Part shown: piece by piece, positions 25,571 to 32,269 of the stretch
How the letters are laid out: each line of letters begins with the position of its first letter
How positions within the stretch are numbered: position 1 is the first letter of the stretch
Assembly (NCBI GenBank): GCA_012799835.1
Contig: JAAZKM010000005.1
Span: forward strand, 1 to 34,876
From: Candidatus Methanofastidiosia archaeon
GTDB lineage: Archaea; Methanobacteriota_B; Thermococci; Methanofastidiosales; Methanofastidiosaceae
Length of the DNA stretch: 34,876 bases
Direction of reading: 5' to 3'
Position numbers and translations under genes: made by a program
The notes under the pieces: generated by a model
Database searches by the model: none
What the model was told of the DNA's origin: nothing
Seen by the model: the letters and a program-made list of their open reading frames with translations, nothing else

Positions 25571-26059
25571 TTAGAGAGGCTCGAGAAGTATAAATACCTG
25601 TCCAACTTTGACAAGAGTTTCATTTACTACTTTAATTTCTGCAATTCTTGCTTTTCTTGGTGCGGTAACTTCATTAAACATTTTCATAGCTTCAACAAGT
25701 GCGACAACTTGTCCTGCTTCTACAATATCTCCGGCCTTTGGAAGTGGTTTCTTATCAATTGTAGTTCCGGGGGATACATATGCCACTCCTGGTGTTGGAG
25801 CTGTAAGCTCAATCATGTTTGAAGATGCAGCTGCCTTTGGTGCTTCCTTTGCGACAGGTGCTTCTACAGTTTCTTCAACTGCGGCTGCAGTCGTCATAGC
25901 TGCAGGTATAGAAATTTGAGGTTGAGTGGCCTGAACAGTGGCACTGCCGCCAGCAACAACAGTCCTAATCTCAACGGAATCCTTTCTGACTACCAACTCT
26001 GCAATATTATTTTTTTTACAAGCTTCAAGAATTGATATTAAAGACTCTAAATTTAACAT
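25571..26059 (-). CDS. accB: Biotin carboxyl carrier protein (AccB type), first gene of the mad operon
   Basis: This 162-residue carrier has an N-terminal helical segment (about 1-35), an Ala/Pro/Val-rich linker (about 36-82), and a biotinyl domain with the acceptor Lys126 in VEAMKMFNEV. The segment PGTTIDKKPLPKAGDIV resembles the AccB thumb insertion, so it looks closer to acetyl-CoA carboxylase BCCP than to MadF. That fits its co-occurrence with accC. GGAGG lies eight bases ahead of the ATG, and the operon promoter lies about 70 bases upstream. It would shuttle CO2 between AccC and MadC/MadD, and perhaps to MmdB. Confidence 0.9.
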   Translation of the reverse strand: MLNLESLISILEACKKNNIAELVVRKDSVEIRTVVAGGSATVQATQPQISIPAAMTTAAAVEETVEAPVAKEAPKAAASSNMIELTAPTPGVAYVSPGTTIDKKPLPKAGDIVEAGQVVALVEAMKMFNEVTAPRKARIAEIKVVNETLVKVGQVFILLEPL

Positions 26060-26085
26060 TTATTTTCCTCCAAAATTATTTCTCT

Positions 26086-26133
26086 TACCTCTAAAAGGTA
26101 GTTGTTTTAAGAGATTAAAAATTCATTTAAAAA
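26086..26133 (-). promoter_or_regulatory. mad operon promoter with two inverted repeats
   Basis: On the minus strand TTTTTAAA (26133-26126) is the best TATA box, with an AAAAGA stretch ahead as BRE. It predicts a start near 26103. Between TATA and start lies TTTTAA-GAGA-TTAAAA (26105-26120), a palindrome sharing its arms and four-base spacer with one in the mmd leader (8523-8538). At the start site lies TACCT-CTAAA-AGGTA (26086-26100). Both are candidate repressor sites; the second could also form a small 5' hairpin. The leader is about 45 bases. Confidence 0.5.
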
Positions 26134-26261
26134 TCTTTTGATTGTATTAATTACAAAGTGCAAAAAATAATATAAAATAAATAAAAAATAATATTATAAA
26201 TATATGATTGTGCAATTTATTGCCAAATTTAAGCCATGATTTCTAATTTTAGGCCTAGTTA
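26134..26261. other. A+T-rich intergenic stretch between speB and the mad promoter
   Basis: No ORF is seen. The stretch contains almost only A and T from 26162 to 26205, bracketed by two GTGCAA words (26158-26163 and 26210-26215). A perfect palindrome GCAAT-TT-ATTGC occupies 26212-26223. It could bind chromatin proteins or a regulator upstream of the mad promoter, or simply be spacer. Confidence 0.35.
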
Positions 26262-27128
26262 TTATGTCATTTTTATGTACTTGTAAGTCATCATTTTGTA
26301 CAAGAGTTTACTTGCAACAAATTCTGAAACAGAAGATCCTTCTTGTGGAGCTACTTCAACAATATCCACTCCAACTACGTTCCTTCTGAAAAAAACTTCT
26401 TTTAAAAAATCACAAACTAGATACCAAGATAAGCCTCCGGGTTCAGGTGTTCCAGTTCCCGGAATGAGAGACGGATCAAATGCATCTATATCAAAGGTGA
26501 CATAAACATTTTTGGATAGATTTTCAATCGCTCTATTAAACCAGCTTTTGTTGTCATGGATATCCTTTGCGTAAAAAATATTATAATTTCCATTGCTGAT
26601 TTTTTCATACTCTTCTTCTGAAAAGCTTCTGATACCTACTTGGACAATTGGGGCATCTTCACTAACTCTTGACATTACTGAAGCATGGCTATATTTATCA
26701 CCTAGATACGCATCTCGTAAATCCAAATGTGCATCAAATTGCAGAACAGAAAGATCCTTGTATATTTTTTTGGCTGCTTTCACTGGGGCTTGAGATACAG
26801 AATGTTCACCGCCTAAAACACATAAAAATTTGTTGTCATTTAATATTTTGAAAGACTCGTTCTCAATGTCATGCATTATTTTTTCCATTGATTGATTGCA
26901 GTCAATTTCTTTTTTTGTGTGAATCCCCAACGTGCACGTTGAAACAAAAAATTCTTCATCAAAAAGTTCCATGTTCTGACTTGCATCAATTATTGCTTTA
27001 GGCCCTAAAGAAGTGCCTCCTTTATAGGAGACGGTTTTTTCCAATGGCACTGGCAAAACTACAAAATAAGAATTCTCATAGTTTGAATAATTTTCCTCAA
27101 GCCCGCCATAGTTGTCTGGTACTTCCAT
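26262..27128 (-). CDS. speB: Agmatinase (ureohydrolase family)
   Basis: Agmatinase hydrolyses agmatine to putrescine and urea in archaeal polyamine synthesis. The 288-residue protein has all binuclear manganese motifs: GGEHSV near 110, DAHLDLRD near 134 with SHAS after it, and FDIDAFDPSLIPGTGTPEPGG near 216. N-terminal PVPLEKTVSYKGGTSLGP is typical of SpeB rather than arginase. I use ATG 27128; the upstream in-frame TTG is less likely. It follows the flavodoxin gene by ten bases and probably shares its transcript. Confidence 0.92.
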   Translation of the reverse strand: MEVPDNYGGLEENYSNYENSYFVVLPVPLEKTVSYKGGTSLGPKAIIDASQNMELFDEEFFVSTCTLGIHTKKEIDCNQSMEKIMHDIENESFKILNDNKFLCVLGGEHSVSQAPVKAAKKIYKDLSVLQFDAHLDLRDAYLGDKYSHASVMSRVSEDAPIVQVGIRSFSEEEYEKISNGNYNIFYAKDIHDNKSWFNRAIENLSKNVYVTFDIDAFDPSLIPGTGTPEPGGLSWYLVCDFLKEVFFRRNVVGVDIVEVAPQEGSSVSEFVASKLLYKMMTYKYIKMT

Positions 27129-27138
27129 GTTCAATCAA

Positions 27139-27621
27139 CTAATCGAATCCTTTAAGGCTTTTTAGAGTATCTGCAAATTTTTTGGCATAGTTCCTGCATT
27201 GTTTTTCAGCTCTTTCATCGGGCGAACCAATTGAAACAGGACCATAGTGATCAGCATTGTGGACACCAACTATAACCATTCCATGAATTAACATGGCCTT
27301 TAAGATTGAAAGTAATGTAGTCTCATTTCCGCCCCCAATGTAAGCGCTTGAAGTGAAAGCCCCACCTAGTTTACCAGACAAATCTCCATGGTACTTTATG
27401 CTTCGATCAATTAGCTCTTTCATTTCAGCCGCCATATCCCCGTAATAAGTCGGAGATCCTAAGATAATGCCATCGTAGTCCAGTAAGTAGTCGGGAGAAG
27501 TTTCATGAACATCCCTAACCTCTACATCAATTTTCTCATTCCTCAAATAAGTTGCAATCATGTTTGCCATTTCTTTGGTATTTCCAGATTTGGTATAATA
27601 AACTATTAATACAGAAACCAT
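27139..27621 (-). CDS. Flavodoxin-fold FMN protein
   Basis: A 160-residue flavodoxin/WrbA-like protein. Seen: the FMN phosphate loop in VYYTKSGNTKEMA (residues 8-20), GIILGSPTYYGDMAAEMKELID around 50-70, and GGAFTSSAYIGGGNETTLLSIL in the third FMN-binding loop. The GGGNET loop resembles NAD(P)H:quinone reductase-type flavodoxins. The partner is unknown. The start ATG follows the stop of the 48-residue ORF by one base, with GAGGAT as the ribosome site, so the two are co-translated. Confidence 0.88.
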   Translation of the reverse strand: MVSVLIVYYTKSGNTKEMANMIATYLRNEKIDVEVRDVHETSPDYLLDYDGIILGSPTYYGDMAAEMKELIDRSIKYHGDLSGKLGGAFTSSAYIGGGNETTLLSILKAMLIHGMVIVGVHNADHYGPVSIGSPDERAEKQCRNYAKKFADTLKSLKGFD

Positions 27622-27622
27622 A

Positions 27623-27769
27623 TTAATCCTCTATTTTTATTTTTATTTTGCCTTTCTCATATCCCCTAAGAGGGGACAACATCCCTTTTATGGTATTAGT
27701 AATTATTTCCTCAACAAAAGGATTAAGATCAATGTCTTTTCCATTAATGCTTATTTCAATTTTTGACAT
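27623..27769 (-). CDS. Small conserved-looking protein, 48 residues
   Basis: A short ORF ahead of the flavodoxin gene encodes MSKIEISING to KIKIKIED. It has a beta-helix-beta look: strand IEISINGKDIDL, helix NPFVEEIITNTIKGMLSPL, and strand KGKIKIKIE. I recall similar small proteins in methanogens but cannot name a family. GGGGGT four bases before the ATG supports this start; an in-frame ATG at 27781 is possible if the mRNA is leaderless from the TATA box at 27801-27810. It heads the flavodoxin-speB transcript. Confidence 0.65.
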   Translation of the reverse strand: MSKIEISINGKDIDLNPFVEEIITNTIKGMLSPLRGYEKGKIKIKIED

Positions 27770-27800
27770 GTCTACCCCCATCTTTATTATTTTCAATTAT

Positions 27801-27810
27801 TTATAAATAT
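27801..27810 (-). promoter_or_regulatory. TATA box for the small protein-flavodoxin-speB operon
   Basis: The minus strand reads ATATTTATAA here, flanked by further A and T. It predicts a start at about 27779, within a few bases of the alternative start codon at 27781 and about ten bases ahead of ATG 27769. Confidence 0.5.
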
Positions 27811-27898
27811 CTCTGTTTCATGGGAGGTAGGTATTGTAAAGTGCCCCCTTATACTTTAACAAATTACAATTGATTAATTTTATATATTAAAAGATAAT

Positions 27899-28141
27899 AT
27901 ACGTATTGGCGATAATCTGGTTACTGAAAAGATTTATGAAAAGGCAAAGCAGTACCATAAGAAAGAAGTTTTTGTTAGAGATATTTTTATTTCTAGGGAA
28001 GAGGTAGATAATCTACGACATATTAGCTTACCTTCGGGTGTACGTCTTGATATCAAAAAATTAAAGCAGGGATTTCTTGCCCGTTTTTCTGGGGATACTG
28101 AAAAAGTAATAATGATAGTGAAAAATCTTTTTGAAGAATAA
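27899..28141 (+). CDS. Orphan 80-codon frame lacking a standard start codon
   Basis: A plus-strand frame is open from 27878 to TAA at 28139-28141 and reads like a real protein: IRIGDNLVTEKIYEKAKQYH, then KKEVFVRDIFISREEVDNLR, then LPSGVRLDIKKLKQGFLARF, ending VKNLFEE. Composition and codon use match neighbours. There is no ATG, GTG or TTG before residue 70; a CTG at 27917 lies just after the start predicted from the TATA box at 27879-27887. It may use a rare start (CTG, ATA or ATT), contain an upstream sequence error, or be a decayed gene. The coordinates given begin at the ATA codon and are arbitrary. I do not recognise the family. Confidence 0.45.
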   Translation: MRIGDNLVTEKIYEKAKQYHKKEVFVRDIFISREEVDNLRHISLPSGVRLDIKKLKQGFLARFSGDTEKVIMIVKNLFEE

Positions 28142-28168
28142 CGTGATATAACTCAAATTAGATTAGTC

Positions 28169-29335
28169 TTAATTTTTATCGGTCAAGTGTACTTTCCCAT
28201 ACATCCCCCCTCCACCGGGTTCAATATAGATGCTGCCGTTTCTAAAATCTATTATTGCTTGCGCCGCTTTTTCACCAGCAATTTTTTCTATTTCTTCTTT
28301 TGGTGTAACAAGAAGAACATTGATTTCATTCTTAAAAGACTGAATTAGCAACTTCCAAAGGTCCTGTACTTTTTTGGAGTTTACAGAGGCAAGCCCTAAA
28401 GTTTGAACTAAGATTTCAGCAAGAGGGATAGTTTTGATATACCTTGGCCTATGTGGCGGATGAGTAACTTCTTGATCACACAAGTCATTAATTCTATCCA
28501 CAACACCTTTTTTTATAATCCCACCACAGGCGCACCTATTTTTCTGTTGAATTGCTAATTCAATTGAGTATTTTTTATAGCATCTTGTGCAGGCGGTCAT
28601 ATGGTATTTGCCAAGATCCGGATCAATACCGACGTTTAAAACAAATTTATTACCTCCACGTCTCCTTATAGCATTGATAATTTCATCATAGGTGTTATCT
28701 TTCACTTTTAATCTGTTAAACTCTCTTCCAACTCTATGTGGCCATGGAGAGTGGGCATCAGAATTTGTCATGAAGGTTATATTTTTTAGTTCGGATATGC
28801 CGTCTGCCATCTGAGTATCTGCAGAAAGTCCAAGTTCAAGGAAAGGAATGTTTTTAGTTTTGTAGCAGTGTTCAATGGAATCGTATTCTTTGTATAAGGA
28901 GGTCCAAGGGGTGAATGCATGCGCAGGCCCAATTAATCCGTCTATTGTATTGACTAGGTCTAGTAACTCATGCCCAGCTAAGTTAATATTGCATCTGCCA
29001 TCGGTGTCCAGATTAGGGGATTTATCCTTCACTAAATATCGAAATTCCTCGATGGCTGAAATAGACGGAAAAAGTATAATGTGGTGAATCCTTCTTTGAT
29101 CTTCCACTTCTGTAGTTAAGATAAATCTTATGCCACTTTTATGCTCAAACGTGCCCTCATCAATTTTATCAGTTGATGAAACAAAGTGATCAAGCCAGTT
29201 TTTGTTAAGACAGTCCCCTGAACCTATCGTATTTAGGCCTTTAAATTTCGATTGTTCTGCAATGACGGGAATTTCCATGTTATTAGAAGTTCCAGTAGAA
29301 TACATTGAATGAATATGAAAATCGACATTAATCAT
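28169..29335 (-). CDS. PHP-domain phosphoesterase-like protein with zinc ribbon and HhH
   Basis: A 388-residue protein of the conserved archaeal PHP family (TIGR00375 type). Seen: the metal-binding PHP start DFHIHSMYSTGTSNNM (residues 5-20), ITNSDAHS-like TFMTNSDAHSPWPHRVG near 200, a four-cysteine zinc ribbon CTRCYKK...CACGG near 250-275, and a C-terminal helix-hairpin-helix-like LLVTPKEEIEKIAGEKAAQA followed by a Gly-rich end. Metal-dependent phosphoester hydrolysis on DNA-related substrates is suggested by the family and the HhH; the true substrate is unknown. A divergent promoter with trxB lies upstream and predicts a leaderless start. Confidence 0.85.
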   Translation of the reverse strand: MINVDFHIHSMYSTGTSNNMEIPVIAEQSKFKGLNTIGSGDCLNKNWLDHFVSSTDKIDEGTFEHKSGIRFILTTEVEDQRRIHHIILFPSISAIEEFRYLVKDKSPNLDTDGRCNINLAGHELLDLVNTIDGLIGPAHAFTPWTSLYKEYDSIEHCYKTKNIPFLELGLSADTQMADGISELKNITFMTNSDAHSPWPHRVGREFNRLKVKDNTYDEIINAIRRRGGNKFVLNVGIDPDLGKYHMTACTRCYKKYSIELAIQQKNRCACGGIIKKGVVDRINDLCDQEVTHPPHRPRYIKTIPLAEILVQTLGLASVNSKKVQDLWKLLIQSFKNEINVLLVTPKEEIEKIAGEKAAQAIIDFRNGSIYIEPGGGGMYGKVHLTDKN

Positions 29336-29356
29336 GAAATTATTGGTGTGTTGCCT

Positions 29357-29375
29357 CTTATAACGTTTATTTATG
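29357..29375. promoter_or_regulatory. Overlapping divergent promoters of the PHP gene and trxB
   Basis: On the minus strand GTTATAAG (29364-29357) lies about 25 bases ahead of the PHP-protein ATG at 29335. On the plus strand TTTATTTATG (29366-29375) predicts a trxB start near 29396. The two TATA boxes are adjacent, so the genes probably compete for initiation. Confidence 0.45.
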
Positions 29376-29406
29376 TGAGGAATATATCACAGATAATCTT
29401 AAAAGA

Positions 29407-30357
29407 ATGTGTAAATCTAAAATTTATATGGACGTTTTTGATGTTGCAATTCTTGGGGGAGGTCCCGCTGGAATTTCAGCTGGGATATATGCTGCAAGAT
29501 TCAAATTAAATGCAGTTGTTATATCTAATTCATTGGGGGGCACTGCACAGTCTGCACATCTCATAGAAAATTATCCTGGGCATAGCGCTATTTCAGGTTT
29601 TGAGTTAATGCAGAAATTTAAAAGTCATATGAAAAGTTTTGAAGTTCCCGTAATTGAAAAACATGTGCATTCTGCCAGTAAGGAAAATGACTTCTTTAAG
29701 ATAAAACTATCAGACGAGGAAGTTAAAGCACGATACATTCTCATTGCAACAGGCACAAAAAGAAGAAAATTAGGTGTTCCTGGAGAAGCAAGGTTTTATG
29801 GAAAAGGTGTGAGCTACTGCGTTACTTGTGATGCATTTTTTTACAGAGATAAAACCGTGGCTGTTGTGGGGGGAAGTGATGCCGCAAATATGGCAGCCAT
29901 TCTTCTATCTTCAATGGCTAAGAAAGTTTATGTTATCTACCGGAAAGATAAGTTAAGGGGAGAATTAGTCTGGATTGAAAGAGTAATTACAAATCCCAAA
30001 ATTGAAGTTTTGTACGAATCTAATGTTGTTGAGATTAAAGGCAAGGACTTTGTTGAAGGAGTAAAGTTAGAGGATGGTAGAGAGATACCTTTAGACGGGG
30101 TATTTGTAGAAATCGGATCGATACCAGAATGTTGTTGTGCTAGCGATTTGGGTATCGAAATTAACCAAAAAGGATACATTCAGGTCGATTCTTCTCAAAA
30201 AACAAATGTAGACAGAGTCTATGCTGCAGGGGACGTGACATCTGGATCTAATGGATTGCAGCAAATTGTCACTGCCGCAAGTGAAGGCGCTATTGCGATA
30301 AAAAGTATTTTCGATGATATAGAAAGATCTAAGGTGACATTATGGAAAAAGGATTGA
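29407..30357 (+). CDS. trxB: Thioredoxin reductase-like flavoprotein
   Basis: This enzyme passes electrons from a pyridine nucleotide or other donor through FAD and a Cys pair to thioredoxin-like proteins. The 316-residue frame shows the FAD motif DVAILGGGPAGISAG, the redox pair CVTC in SYCVTCDAFFY, GGSDAANMAAILL at the nucleotide site, and YAAGDVTSGSNGLQQIV at the C-terminal FAD site. The NADPH-phosphate motif HRRxxxR is replaced by IYRKDKLRGE, so NADPH specificity is doubtful. ATG 29407 is about eleven bases after the predicted transcript start; ATG 29428 (MDVFDVAIL) fits the family N-terminus as well. Its end overlaps the next gene. Confidence 0.9.
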   Translation: MCKSKIYMDVFDVAILGGGPAGISAGIYAARFKLNAVVISNSLGGTAQSAHLIENYPGHSAISGFELMQKFKSHMKSFEVPVIEKHVHSASKENDFFKIKLSDEEVKARYILIATGTKRRKLGVPGEARFYGKGVSYCVTCDAFFYRDKTVAVVGGSDAANMAAILLSSMAKKVYVIYRKDKLRGELVWIERVITNPKIEVLYESNVVEIKGKDFVEGVKLEDGREIPLDGVFVEIGSIPECCCASDLGIEINQKGYIQVDSSQKTNVDRVYAAGDVTSGSNGLQQIVTAASEGAIAIKSIFDDIERSKVTLWKKD

Positions 30358-31064
30358 AATTAACTATTTTCAGTTTATTATTAATAGTTACTTTATTATT
30401 TGCAGGTTGTAACGAATCTAGTACAGATAAAGTTCTTTCTGAATCAGATAAAGTAGAAATAAAAAAATTATTTAGTGATATGGATGGAAAAGTAGAGCTA
30501 TTATTATTTACTTCTCAATTGGGATGTTATAGTTGTTCAAAAACTGAAACTCTCATGAAAGAGATTGATGGGCTTTCAGATAAAATTTCCCTTAAAACAT
30601 ATGACAGAGAAAAGAATGAGCAAATTGCAGCAAAATATAATATTGAATTAGTTCCGGCTGTAGTTATAGTTGGGAAAGAAAATTATGGGATTAAGCAATA
30701 CGGATTTCCTGGGGGGAGGGAGATTATGCCTTTCCTTGAAGCAATTAAAAACTCGTCAATGGAGAAACCAGTTCTATCTAATGAAATCTCCAAAAAAATA
30801 GATACAATGGCTAGTCCAGTTGAAGTAAAGATATTTATCACCTCGACTTGCCCTTATTGTCCTGATATGGTCAGGGGTGCAAATTACTATGCACTGGCTT
30901 CTGAAAAGGTATCCGCTGTTACCATAATGTCAAATGAATTTGATGAATACAGTAAAAAATATAAAATAAATTCAGTTCCCACGATAATATTCAATGAAAA
31001 GGTCAAGAGAGAGGGGCAAATGTCAGAAGAGGCTTTTGTTAACTATCTTGTTACTTCATCATAG
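30342..31064 (+). CDS. Lipid-anchored protein with two thioredoxin folds (PDO-like)
   Basis: A 240-residue protein with a signal peptide and lipobox LFAGC, lipidation at Cys23. Two thioredoxin/glutaredoxin-like modules follow: the first with CYSC (Cys62, Cys65) and cis-Pro105 in LVPA, the second with CPYC (Cys170, Cys173) and cis-Pro203 in SVPT. This is the architecture of archaeal protein disulfide oxidoreductase, but exported and membrane-anchored, while known PDOs are cytoplasmic. The ATG lies inside the 3' end of trxB with AAGGTGA five bases ahead, so it is translationally coupled to the reductase. It probably makes, reduces or isomerises disulfides outside the membrane, or relays electrons. 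Confidence 0.85.
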   Translation: MEKGLKLTIFSLLLIVTLLFAGCNESSTDKVLSESDKVEIKKLFSDMDGKVELLLFTSQLGCYSCSKTETLMKEIDGLSDKISLKTYDREKNEQIAAKYNIELVPAVVIVGKENYGIKQYGFPGGREIMPFLEAIKNSSMEKPVLSNEISKKIDTMASPVEVKIFITSTCPYCPDMVRGANYYALASEKVSAVTIMSNEFDEYSKKYKINSVPTIIFNEKVKREGQMSEEAFVNYLVTSS

Positions 31065-31073
31065 AGGGATAAA

Positions 31074-31700
31074 ATGAGAAAAATTTTGATGTTCATTGTA
31101 GTGGCATTGATATTATTTGCCGGTTGTGCTTCCAAGCCAAATACCGGCACAAATGGTAATCCAGATAATACAAATTCATCAGATACCCTATACCAACAAA
31201 TAGAAAAAGAAGCCATCTGCCCTTGTAGTACTTTTTTCAATCTTAAAGAATGTAAGCAATACTTCCCAGATTGCCCCTACACACCTATTTTGGATTCCAC
31301 TATAAACAACATGATTTCTGAGGGTAAATCAAAAAAAGATATTCTTGATGCCGCCGAACGGTATAATAACGGCATAATTGAAGGTAAATTGAATGATTTT
31401 AGGGGGTCACAGAATAAAGGTAGAGTGATCTTACTATACTTTGAATCTTCACTTTGTGAAATATGCCATGAGAAAAAGCCAGTATTAAAAGAGATAGAAG
31501 AAAAATATAGGGGAAGGATAGATATTTACAAGTTTGACAGGATAAATGATGGAGTCATATTCGATTACTTTATTGTCGATAGAATTCCCAGTATAATATT
31601 CTTTGATGGCAAGACTAGATTAAATGAAGTTCCTTTTAATAATGTTAGTGTCGAGGGGATTAGTTCGTTACTAGATTTTACTTTAGATAAAAAGAAATAA
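31074..31700 (+). CDS. Lipoprotein with a Cys-rich module and a thioredoxin fold
   Basis: A 208-residue protein with signal peptide and lipobox LFAGC (Cys18). After a Thr/Asn/Gly/Pro linker comes a Cys-rich segment with CPC (Cys49, Cys51), Cys60 and Cys67, followed by DSTINNMISEGKSKKDILDAAERY. That arrangement recalls the CcmH-type heme-handling domain (a Cys motif, then helices with MxxxIxEGxSxxEI), but the motif spacing differs. The C-terminal half is a thioredoxin fold with CEIC (Cys128, Cys131) and cis-Pro172 in RIPS. It lies nine bases after the previous gene and belongs to the same transcript. The CcmH comparison is tentative. Confidence 0.75.
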   Translation: MRKILMFIVVALILFAGCASKPNTGTNGNPDNTNSSDTLYQQIEKEAICPCSTFFNLKECKQYFPDCPYTPILDSTINNMISEGKSKKDILDAAERYNNGIIEGKLNDFRGSQNKGRVILLYFESSLCEICHEKKPVLKEIEEKYRGRIDIYKFDRINDGVIFDYFIVDRIPSIIFFDGKTRLNEVPFNNVSVEGISSLLDFTLDKKK

Positions 31701-31725
31701 GCAACAATGGTTGATACCCAAATAC

Positions 31726-31758
31726 TTTTAAATATCACTATTGTTAATAGGATGTGAT
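31726..31758 (+). promoter_or_regulatory. Internal promoter ahead of the signal-anchored thioredoxin gene
   Basis: CTTTTAAATATC at 31725-31736 gives a TATA box whose predicted start is near 31756. GTGAT (about 31755-31759), four bases ahead of ATG 31763, is the ribosome site. This splits the redox cluster into two transcription units. Confidence 0.5.
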
Positions 31759-31762
31759 AAAG

Positions 31763-32269
31763 ATGAAGGTATCTAGTATTGTCGCCTTTATTCTGGCCTT
31801 TGTACTTCTTATTTCTGGAATTTATGGACTCGATATAGGGCCAGTTTCAATTGAAAGCCGCCAATATGAACAATCAAAGCAAATTGGCTCTTATATTTGC
31901 TTATCTTGTATTGGATTGACGGGAAGCAAAGTCAGTCATACTTTAACAGAGGACACCCTTAATAGACTAAAAAAGATTGATTATCCTGTAAAAGTGTGGA
32001 TTTTCACTTCAAATGATTGCCCTACATGTCCTGATGCAAAGGCCATAATACTAAATTTCACATTAGAAAATTCTAATATTACCTATGAAGAAATAAGGCT
32101 TGAAACACAGGGACAATTCTTTGATACATATGCTGTATCGGAACTTCCTACACTCATTTTTTTCAATAAGGATGGTATTGTTTTAAGAAAGGATAATTTT
32201 GTTCATAAAGTTGTGGGGATAGACAACCTTCAAAAGAAAGTAATCGAAGCAATTGAAATGGTGAGTTGA
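31763..32269 (+). CDS. Signal-anchored thioredoxin-fold protein with a second CXXC
   Basis: A 168-residue protein starting at ATG 31763 (the upstream GTG is part of the ribosome site). Residues 4-22 form an N-terminal hydrophobic segment without lipobox, so the protein is anchored or cleaved. Then comes CLSC (Cys46, Cys49) in a short segment before the thioredoxin fold, whose own active site is CPTC (Cys86, Cys89) with cis-Pro129 in ELPT. The stop TGA shares a base with the next ATG. It probably exchanges electrons with the large membrane protein encoded next. The CLSC pair could be an extra relay or a metal site. Confidence 0.8.
   Translation: MKVSSIVAFILAFVLLISGIYGLDIGPVSIESRQYEQSKQIGSYICLSCIGLTGSKVSHTLTEDTLNRLKKIDYPVKVWIFTSNDCPTCPDAKAIILNFTLENSNITYEEIRLETQGQFFDTYAVSELPTLIFFNKDGIVLRKDNFVHKVVGIDNLQKKVIEAIEMVS

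Noticed and set aside
26162-26205. A+T-only stretch considered as a replication origin
   Set aside because: No repeated origin-recognition boxes and no orc1/cdc6 gene nearby; better explained as promoter-proximal spacer.
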